Shown: in pieces, positions 35,745-43,260 of the stretch | Layout: every line of letters starts with the position of its first letter | Numbering within the stretch: the stretch's first letter is position 1 | DNA from: Polytrichum commune | Taxonomy: Eukaryota > Streptophyta > Polytrichopsida > Polytrichales > Polytrichaceae | DNA length: 64,000 bases | Direction: 5' to 3' | NCBI GenBank assembly: GCA_950295325.1 | Contig: OX485805.1 | Span: forward strand, 42,744,758-42,808,757 | Made by a program: the position numbers and the translations under genes | The notes under the pieces: generated by a model | Database searches by the model: none | Told to the model about the DNA's origin: nothing | The model's input: the letters and a program-made list of their open reading frames with translations, nothing else

Positions 35745-36327
35745 AAGTTTACGGACGCGCGTCCGTAAACTTTGACGCACCAGGTGGGTGAAGCATGCAA
35801 CATATATCCAGAACTTACGGACGCGCGTCCGTAAGTTCTGGATATATTTAAAAAACAATATTATTACTAATGGACAATATATTTTCCTAGTTTACGGACG
35901 CGCGTCCGTAAACTAGTGACATCCAAGTAAACCCCACTCCTAGTTTACGGACGCGCGTCCGTAAAATAGTGACATCCGAATAAACCCCATTCCTAGTTTA
36001 CGGACGCGTGTCCGTAAACTAGTGACATCCAAGTAAACCCCATTCCTAGTTTCCGGACGCACGTCCGTAACTTAGTGCTAACCCCGTAAACCCAACTACT
36101 AGTTTAAGGACGTGCGTTCGTAAACTAGAACTATCTTATTAAATCTTATCTTTGTTCATAGTTGAGATTCTCATCCCCAACTACCCGTTGAGAGTTTACG
36201 GACGCGCGTCCGTAAATTACATGTGAAATTTCGTATTGACATATACAAAATCTTTTCGGATAGTTCATTCTGACATTATAATTCAAAACAACATGTGGAA
36301 AGTTTACGGACGTGCGTCTGTAAACTT
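35745..36327. repeat. Palindrome cluster B, upstream of the ParB-methyltransferase gene
   Basis: Nine palindromes lie within 583 bp and end just before the coding start at 36,370. Their positions are 35,745, 35,802, 35,887, 35,940, 35,993, 36,046, 36,098, 36,194 and 36,300. The arms extend symmetrically beyond the core and differ by copy: AAGTTTACGG..CCGTAAACTT, CTAGTTTACGG..CCGTAAACTAG, and a perfect 46-bp palindrome at 35,802-35,847 with outer arms ATATATCCAGAAC/GTTCTGGATATAT. Five copies share a 53-bp tandem spacing with AGTGACATCC-type spacers. Two (36,046 and 36,098) are eroding. Confidence 0.9.
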
Positions 36328-36369
36328 GACATTGATCATGATGCTAAGCATTGTTTTTTGCATTTGCAG

Positions 36370-37659
36370 ATGGCATCTACAAAAAGACCTGCAATTGACC
36401 AGGCATTTGAGTTTCTTCCGCCTCCACTTCCACCCGCCATCAAAGATATAAGCCACAACGATCACTACAAACCAGTTGAAGACACAGTAGACAACTGGAC
36501 AGTTTACGTAGAGAAACTTGAGAATGACACATTCGTATTTAGATTTGGGTATCAAATGAATACCAAAGATATAGATGTAGATAAATGGGTTAGAGTTAAA
36601 AATTGGTCAGTAGAGTGTGCAGTGGCCCAAGGTGACTATGTCGTCATAGATCTTGAAAAACAAGATGACAGAGTCACAATTCTTCTTCATGAGCACAGAC
36701 ATCCATTCCACAAGGGTGAATGCGAAAATGGCAGCCCGGATGCGGGTTGCTTCAATCTTGCAACTGAATTCCAAGACTATGCATGCAATGCACCTTGGAC
36801 GGGTAAGCGGCTTGGAAGACTCCTCAACAATGTCACGAGAGTGAATGGGGCAGTCCTAGAGTCCAAAAAGGGGAAAAGGAAGAAGAAAGTTGTTTCTGAA
36901 CGACAACCGCGTGTTCCACAGACAGTCCCGGAAGGATCAAGACCGTCCCAAAGTGGAGCATCGAGAGGGAGCAGACCATCCAGTAAACGCTCCCATTCAC
37001 AGATGGAGTCATCTGGACTTACCGAAGGTCCAGATGTCAGCTCCACCCTTACTGTCGCACCACTTCTGAAGAAAGGAGAACGCCCGAACTCTGATCTATC
37101 AACAAAAATTCAACAAGAGTTCGACGAAAAAACGGAAGCCTGCTGGCCAATGGGCAGGTATTTCACATTTGACGTGGATGTTTATAAATGCCACCAGGGC
37201 ACCGAGAGTATGAATACTCGGGTGCAAGAAGAGAGCGGGGTCTGGTGGCAGATGAACAACATCATGAACAACTCGAAAGCTGACCGGCAGACCATATGCG
37301 TGACCCCAAAGGATCCAATCGTGGAGGTCACACCAGAACATTGGCCAATTATTAAGCAAGGGGAATTCTACATCGTGGACGGCCAGCATAGCGTGGAAGC
37401 GGCAAAAACTCTCCTCGCAGACGATAATTGGAAGAGCCCTCTGAAACCCACAATCCGATATTGGAAGGCACTTCTCGTGCATTCAGAGGACTCCAATCAG
37501 CTCATCGCCATATCTGCCTTCTTCAACCAGACAAACAAAATCAAAGCGTTTGAGGCGTCATGGGCAGCCAACATCGTGGCTGGTAGGACCTTGTGGGAGG
37601 AGCACGGCTGTCCACCAAAAGAGAGGGACAACGCAGTCATCAAGAATCCCAAATGGCAG
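36370..37659 (+). CDS. ParB-methyltransferase-like protein, exon 1 (ParB/Srx-like domain)
   Basis: This exon encodes residues 1-430 of a 1,333-residue protein. It starts at the ATG directly after a TTTGCAG acceptor (MASTKRPAIDQAFEF) and ends at a TGGCAG/GTAATA donor. Residues 190-255 are basic and Ser-rich (GKRKKKV), a plausible nuclear localisation and linker region. The motif YIVDGQHSVEAAK at about 334-346 matches the G-x-H-R-x-x-A signature of the ParB/sulfiredoxin fold, except that Ser replaces the usual Arg; the relative in Element 2 has DGNHR at the same place. In prokaryotes ParB-like domains occur fused to DNA methyltransferases. The frame is fully open, unlike its neighbours. Family assignment is by eye. 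Confidence 0.75.
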
Positions 37660-37864
37660 GTAATATTCCCAAATGAATTTACGGACGCGCGTCCGTAAAT
37701 TCTCCTTCACTCTTTCTGTGCTCCAAGTTTACGGACGCGCGTCCATAAACTTTCCCTTTATTCTTTGTGTGCTCCAAGTTTACGGACGCGCGTCCGTAAA
37801 CTAGACGGTTCTCATTCCATTTTTTGATCTTATTTCAACAACTCATTTGTTTCTCTACTTGCAG
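37660..37864 (+). repeat. Intron 1 of the ParB-methyltransferase gene, with three palindromes
   Basis: This 205-bp intron (GTAATA..TTGCAG) is largely made of three palindromes at 37,675-37,702, 37,725-37,752 and 37,777-37,802. Their spacing is about 50 bp, with related TGTGCTCCAAG spacers. Arms differ but stay symmetric: GAATTTACGG..CCGTAAATTC in the first and AAGTTTACGG..AAACTT in the second. The second has one base mismatch (CCAT). Confidence 0.85.
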
Positions 37865-39184
37865 GCATTCAGCAGTGCGATTGTGACGAAGTTCTCAAGC
37901 ATTGACATGAAGCAAAGCGGCATGAAGACAGTGCAAGATCTGAAGGGCGAACTGAAGCTCATCACTTCGTCGGGTAGGACCTGGGCTATCTGGATGCGCG
38001 TCTTCCATGCACACAGCAACGGAGAACTCATCAACCTTGAGACGGAGAAGAAGTACAAAGAGGACCTGAAGATTAAGGTGCCTCCAATCCTCAAAGAGTT
38101 CTTCCGTCCCCTCCAAGGGTTGCTCGATGCCGAGCTTTACAAGGCGGCAGAACACCTTCTTAAGGAGACTCCGAGAAGGACATCGCCGTATCCAAAAATC
38201 TTCCTCAAACGACCAAGGTTTATGAAGCCTTCAACGTACCATATTAAGGAATGGTGCGAATACAGGAAGAAGAAGACATTGGCTATGAGGGAGATAGGCA
38301 AATTGGTACCCGCCTACAACCTTACAGATGCAGATGGTGACATTGTGTGGGACAACTGGAGGGGATTGAAAATAGCATACCACATCAATGGCGTCTCAAT
38401 GAAGGCATTGATAAGAGCAGCATCTCCGTTCTTGGCCCAGTGCTCAAGGAAGAACGAGAAGAAAGGTTCTATCGACGAAAGGGAGACAACTTTGTATAAA
38501 CACTTCCTCGATAGAAAGAAGAATGCCAAATTCGAGGGTGTCGCGAGGTTTTGCGCTGTGACATCACAATTCAAGTTCGGCAAGTGGGACACCCATGCTT
38601 CGCGGGCCACTGTGAGAGATGACCCCCGGGGTTGTCCTTTTGCTATCTTTGATTTCCGTGCATTTCCAAATTCTTGGAAACAACCTCCTCCGGGGACCCC
38701 TTTCTACGACAGCTTCCTGAAAGCTTTCAAGAGCTTTCGGTCCCCTGCACTTCTGGAGCCAAACGTGTGGCTGTGGATTGTGGACCAAGAGAGATCCGCA
38801 GCGGTCGTCGACCTATACAACTCGACGATGGATCTCGAATACAATATCTTCCACAGCACATACGTCCCCGCGAAGACGGAAGGCATCGCCGTCATCGAAG
38901 AAGCAAGGGGGGTAAAGCAGGTCGGCGCTATATGTCTCTATTTCTTGACACGGAAGTCTTCGCCAAGTGGGCGTTTGCCTGTAAAGGCGAAGAGCGTGTT
39001 CAAGAAAATTTACCAGTTGCCGCCTCCACACCCCAAGGAGCTAATGGACGAGGCGATGTTCACAATCTGCCCGGCAACCGAGCTCCGAATGGACTTTTAC
39101 ATAGGAATATTGAAGGTTGTGACTGTGATGAGTGAGACAGTGTACAACGTCTTCGGGGGGACCAAATTTGTTTATGCGGCATTG
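37865..39184 (+). CDS. ParB-methyltransferase-like protein, exon 2 (degenerate methyltransferase fold)
   Basis: This exon encodes residues 431-870 in phase 0 at both ends (TTGCAG/GCATTC; GCATTG/GTAAGT). From about residue 665 the order of elements follows N6/N4 (beta-class) DNA methyltransferases: a PPY-like position read as FDFRAFPNSW (about 692), a strand-rich core (EPNVWLWIVDQERSAAVVDL), then ETVYNVFGGTKFVYAAL (about 853-870), which occupies the place of the SAM-binding DxFxGxG motif. Both key motifs are altered, so catalysis is doubtful and a DNA-reading role is possible. The broken relative in Element 2 has VVDLTCSTGASILA at the same place, nearer to consensus. Recent domestication and loss of catalysis are both compatible. 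Confidence 0.7.
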
Positions 39185-39456
39185 GTAAGTACTTAAAAAA
39201 ACTTTCATGCCTCCACCTGATGCAACTTTACGGCCGCGCGGCCGTAAAGTGTAACCACCTAGTTCATTTCAACTTTGCGGCCGCGCTGCAGTGCATATTT
39301 ACGGCCGCGCGGCCGTAAAGTTATCAAACCTAACCCAGTGTGCATTTTACGGACGCACGTCCGTAAAATGCACACTGCATCATGTTTGTATGTCCATCTT
39401 CCCCGTCAATTCAATCTTGATACCAACAATCCACTAACTTTTTTTATTTGGTGCAG
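39185..39456 (+). repeat. Intron 2 of the ParB-methyltransferase gene, with variant palindromes
   Basis: This 272-bp intron (GTAAGT..GTGCAG) holds the symmetric variant ACGGCCGCGCGGCCGT at 39,225-39,250 and 39,298-39,319, a degenerate copy near 39,276, and a 42-bp palindrome at 39,336-39,377 with one mismatched central pair (outer arms CAGTGTGCATTTTACGG/CCGTAAAATGCACACTG). In the variant, A to C in the left arm is matched by T to G in the right arm. Confidence 0.85.
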
Positions 39457-40848
39457 ATGCTTGGGTTGCAGGTTAACTCGTTTGTGGGGGCTGGCGACAT
39501 GGATGAGTGCAAAGATCACAGGAAGCTTGCAGAGAAAATGGATCTCAATGACTTCTTGGATATCATTACCCCACATCCTGTTGTTCCTCTTGCCTCTAGA
39601 GAGGAGCCTTCTCATGCAGGCGGGTGGGGCAGCGATGGAGACGATGATCCAATGTCTCCAAGGGGACAGCCCTCCAGGCAGGAAGACTTGCGCGGTCTTG
39701 CTCGTCATCTAGTGTATCGCGTGGCGTATCTCTTGGGTGAAGACGACATGGATGCAGAGGAGGCGCAGCCCAACGTCACTCCAATTCGGGTGCCTCATAA
39801 TACGCCTAGTCTATCACCTTTTGGGACTCCCACTTCTCGAGTTGGGCTTCCTTCCACTGCGGGGCCATCTCGTGCTGCAAGGCTTATGGCGGAGAGGGAT
39901 GCGGACCTTGCTGCAGAAACCGGATGCACGGCGTCCTCTGGTGGGGGAGAGCCCAGTGAGCAGGCGGCGCTCCCGCCCATGGAAGGTAGAGATATGCTAG
40001 AGTTGATATCGAGGCCCGATATCGACTCCTACCGTGCAAGCCGGCGGCAGAGGAACAAGACGCCTTACAACGAATACCCCGAAGGCGCCGTCTTGGAACT
40101 CTCAGATGAAGACAAGGATGAGGTGAGGCTGTACGCTTCCATCTCCGCCTTGCCTTCTGAGCCAGGCAAGGTGAAGAGAGAGCCCATGTCCGTCTCCGAG
40201 CTGGACGAGAAGATGGAGAAGAGGATGAAGGAAGAGCTTGACATGCGGCTCCGGGAGGCCAACGAAGAGCACGCCAGGAAGATGGCCGCCATCCAAGCTG
40301 AGATGGAGCAAGCTAGGTTGGAGTCTGCTCGGAGGCACGCCGACCTCATGGCTCAAAATCAACAATTCTTGGCTCAAAGCCAACAATTCATGAGCATGAT
40401 GGCAAGCTTACAGGCAAGACCCCAGGTGGTGTATGCAGCGCCCGAGCCCGCCATGTCCGTGCCCCCCGTTCTGGTGCGCACTCCTTCTAGCAGCCACACG
40501 GTGTACATACCGGAGCACACCTATACGGCCCCCGCGTTGGTTGTCCCGCCCCCTCCCCAGGTTGCTGCCGCTCCAGAGCCCTCCCCTCCCGCCATAGGAG
40601 ACGATGAAGATGTCAACATGGGCGACGCCCCCCTCGCCGATGAAGATGTACATATGCGGGGGGGCCAAGACTCCTCGCATGAGGATCAACCTTTCGTCGG
40701 CACGCAAGCGTCGCAAGCAAGTGGAGCCGATTTGTTGGTGGTGGAAGACACGCAGGGCGAATTTACGGACGCGCGTCCGGAACCTGGCCCCGCAACTGGG
40801 CCTGGTGAGGAGGCACTGCCGGCGAGGAACTCACCGCTGAAGAGGTAA
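39457..40848 (+). CDS. ParB-methyltransferase-like protein, exon 3 (end of fold, disordered tail, coiled coil)
   Basis: This exon encodes residues 871-1,333 up to TAA at 40,846-40,848. It continues the methyltransferase-like fold (MLGLQVNSFVGAGDMDECKD, where the SAM-binding acidic position would lie). A long low-complexity region rich in Pro, Ala, Glu and Asp follows. A strong predicted coiled coil lies at about 1,116-1,185 (EKMEKRMKEELDMRLREA through EMEQARLESARR), followed by Gln-rich repeats, suggesting dimers or filaments. Near the end one palindrome is inside the coding sequence and is read as EFTDARP (40,760-40,781). The coding part is GC-rich compared with the rest of the window. A splice donor (GAG/GTAATC) overlaps the stop, so alternative ends are possible. 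Confidence 0.75.
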   Translation: MLGLQVNSFVGAGDMDECKDHRKLAEKMDLNDFLDIITPHPVVPLASREEPSHAGGWGSDGDDDPMSPRGQPSRQEDLRGLARHLVYRVAYLLGEDDMDAEEAQPNVTPIRVPHNTPSLSPFGTPTSRVGLPSTAGPSRAARLMAERDADLAAETGCTASSGGGEPSEQAALPPMEGRDMLELISRPDIDSYRASRRQRNKTPYNEYPEGAVLELSDEDKDEVRLYASISALPSEPGKVKREPMSVSELDEKMEKRMKEELDMRLREANEEHARKMAAIQAEMEQARLESARRHADLMAQNQQFLAQSQQFMSMMASLQARPQVVYAAPEPAMSVPPVLVRTPSSSHTVYIPEHTYTAPALVVPPPPQVAAAPEPSPPAIGDDEDVNMGDAPLADEDVHMRGGQDSSHEDQPFVGTQASQASGADLLVVEDTQGEFTDARPEPGPATGPGEEALPARNSPLKR

Positions 40849-40893
40849 TCAACCTTTGAGCATGCCTCCCTCTTTACGGACGCGCGTCCGTAA
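40763..40893. repeat. Palindromes at the 3' end of the ParB-methyltransferase gene
   Basis: One copy (40,763-40,782) lies in the coding sequence with a single asymmetric base. Another, perfect, copy TTACGGACGCGCGTCCGTAA lies just after the stop codon at 40,874-40,893. The coding copy shows that these sequences can insert into or be tolerated by an exon. Confidence 0.8.
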
Positions 40894-41237
40894 GTTCCCA
40901 GTCAGCCAGCTTTCGTGGCGTGTGCATATTTTCGAGTTCGAATCTCGACTTCGCCCGCGGCGGCGGATCCAATTTTGCTAGTGTAGGCTCAATTAATCTT
41001 AGGAGAGACCTTTAGTGACAATGTAAATTATTCGCGAAATGTATATCACCAAACACATTAATACAATTTTTTGAACTGCATAGTTCTTCGGATACTTGTT
41101 GCCTCGCATTTCTTTGTTGCGTTTTTGCATGCTTGTCATTTGGTTTTCCTGGGTAGTGCCATTCACCTAGGTAGTATGTGCCATCACAGGGTCCGTCGGA
41201 GATATGTCGCCACCCCGCCGAAAGACCAAGCCATATT

Positions 41238-42922
41238 ATGAGGAAAAACTTCATAATATTTGACCTCAATGGCATGCTTTGTCAATCCACACATATCTCC
41301 AATAGTGCGTCCAAGGGTCCCTACCGTACTCCACAAGACATGGATTACGGCGGGCGCTTCGATACACTAATTAACAAGAAGGTTGTGCGCGTCCGGCCCG
41401 GCTTGAGGTGCTTCCTTCGTGAGGTCCTCGGCTTGGCCCATGTCATCATCTGGAGCTCCATGCTGATGGACAACACGAAGGCCGTCGTCAGTTTCCTTTT
41501 CCGAGAACTCGCAATGCCGTGCTTGCTTCTCGGTCAAGAACACTGCGATGACCTTTATGACCGTAGCAGCAACATTGTACCCAAGGTCGGAGGAGGCCGC
41601 AGACCTCAATTCCTTAAGGTGCTAAGGAAGAACCTCTGGGTGGGCGTCCCAATGTTGGAGGGGGTCCCCCAAGGTTATTGGCCCACTCCGGAGAACACGC
41701 TCCTCATTGACGATAGCCCGGCGAAGAGCGTTCTCAACCCCCCGGGCAACTGCATTTTCCCGAACCCTTGGGAGGGCGATAGAAACGACAACTTCCTAGA
41801 GTTAGAATTAGGACCCTACATTAGAAGGCTTGCCCATCACTCCGGAAGTGTCCCGGATTTTGTCCTCTCAAATCGTATTGGCAATAGACCTCTAGGCCCA
41901 AGAGATACATAATTTAGGAGGTTGTACGGCTTTGCTGAACTCAATAAATTGGTATGAGAACTTTGATACTTTTTGGCTCCGTACTTGGACTCTCCATGTT
42001 TATATCTAACATTTCTCTCCTTATTTTGTAAATGTATTTTTGTGCCTTAGTTGCCTCACCAAGCATCCCAAAGTCTCGGACATGGCATGTCTACATCTCA
42101 GCCGGGCCCCAGCTCCCCTTCCATTGGTGTGACCGACGTTTCAATGCCTTCACTATTTCAATTTTCGGCCGTCAATGCCGCCTCTGCCGTGGATTACTCC
42201 AAAGACTCGGGGTTCGAAGACGGAGTTGTCGATAGCCCTCCTCCAAAGGTTGCAAAGCTCAATTACGCTCTACCCCCATCCCCATCTCCCCTCCGCAATG
42301 AGAAGCACGTTCGAAACCCGCGGTCGACCAAGCGTCTTTGCATGGATGAACCCCACATTGATGTCCCGGCCTTTACGAACGTCCCGGTTGTGCTTGTGTC
42401 TACTCCCCTCGATGTCCCTGAAGATCAAACCGCCGCCCCGAAGGCCAAGGTGCCCCACTATTGGCATTCTCAAGTTTTTCGTTCATGATGTCCGCATATT
42501 AATTTAGTGCATTTCAAATTCTTGGGTTTTTCGGACTTACATCCGTATCTTATACTAACCCACGTCGTTATATATATTTATGGTCATTGTTTCAGACCCC
42601 AATATACATGGATGTGGGACGTGCATCCTCCACTCCGTCATTGGATAGGCGAACACTGAAGACTGCGACTTGCGAGTTTGATCGTTGTTTGGCCCTACGA
42701 AAGAGTGCAAGACGTTCGGTTTCCCAAACACGTTCGTATTCCACTTATTCGGTAGGGGGTCGGCCAATATGGGAAAATGGCATATATTCGAGGGCTGGGA
42801 ATGGGAATAAACAAGGTTACAGTCGCGGAGCCGAGATATTTAGAGCCATGGATGCCATGAAAGCAAAAGAAAAAGAAACGGCCGCAAAGGCTAATAATAG
42901 TATTTCAAAAACAAAAGAGTGA
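41238..42922 (+). pseudogene. FCP1/NIF-like (HAD) phosphatase homologue with altered catalytic motif
   Basis: Three phase-0 exons are inferred: 41,238-41,951 (ATG; donor TTG/GTATGA), 42,051-42,473 (acceptor GCCTTAG) and 42,596-42,922 (acceptor TTTCAG), about 487 codons. Exon 1 matches the FCP1-homology domain: FIIFDLNGMLCQ (residues 6-17), VRPGLRCFLREVLGLAHVII, LLIDDSPAKS (about 156-165) and PWEGDRND. The family removes phosphate from RNA polymerase II CTD or related substrates using a DxDx(T/V) nucleophile. Here it reads DLNGM, so the second Asp is Asn and activity is unlikely. A TAA at 41,910-41,912 interrupts exon 1 near its end with the frame open beyond it (FRRLYGFAELNKL). CAA to TAA would explain it. 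The tail is Pro/Ser-rich then basic. It lies only 390 bp after the preceding gene and may be co-regulated with it. Confidence 0.7.
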
Positions 42923-43228
42923 CGCCTATTCATGGTCCAAATGTATAGGCTATATTAAAATACATATAGATGTGGATTTGTGTTTCTAGGGCTTTGGCCT
43001 AATAGTGGATATTCCACTTGCATTTTGTATTTTGACCCTCTTCAATGAATATGATATCGATTTCCTATATGCAAATGTTGTAATTGTCCCATTTCCCTAT
43101 TTTTATATGTGTAATTACATGCATTTGAGTTTCATATTTGTTTCCATATTGGGAACATAGCATATTTGTAGTGTTTTCATTCCTATAAATGTGAAAGCCA
43201 CGTCCTTAAATAGTCTCAAAATTAACAA

Positions 43229-43256
43229 AAAGTCTCCAAATAACGAATATAGTGTT
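43229..43256 (-). repeat. Element 1 right terminal inverted repeat
   Basis: This is the exact reverse complement of 25,052-25,079, followed by CAAC at 43,257-43,260. Just inside, TAGTCTCAAAATTAA mirrors the AGTCTCAAAATAAA found inside the left end, but in direct rather than inverted orientation. Confidence 0.85.
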
Positions 43257-43260
43257 CAAC

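Larger units (their letters stand above)
25052..43256. mobile_element. Element 1: 18.2-kb DNA transposon with CACTA-like ends
   Basis: The ends are perfect 28-bp inverted repeats: AACACTATATTCGTTATTTG plus GGAGACTTT at 25,052-25,079, and its reverse complement at 43,229-43,256. Both flanks carry CAAC (25,048-25,051 and 43,257-43,260), consistent with a 4-bp target-site duplication. If the ends are drawn at CACTA..TAGTG instead, the flanking bases do not match. The three genes found here lie wholly inside: a DUF7869 transposase-like gene on the minus strand, then a ParB-methyltransferase-like gene and an FCP1-like phosphatase gene on the plus strand. About 25 long palindromes sit in the non-coding parts. 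CACTA ends recall the EnSpm superfamily, but that family normally makes 3-bp duplications and encodes a different transposase, so the superfamily stays open. Confidence 0.8.

Noticed and set aside
30132-36327. CRISPR-like array of repeats with spacers
   Set aside because: The repeats are palindromes with irregular spacing, the setting is a plant nuclear genome with introns, and no Cas gene is present.
25052-43256. Assignment of Element 1 to the CACTA/EnSpm superfamily from its CACTATA end
   Set aside because: CACTA elements make 3-bp duplications and encode a different transposase. The best-fitting duplication here is 4 bp with ends at AACACTA, so I describe it only as CACTA-like.
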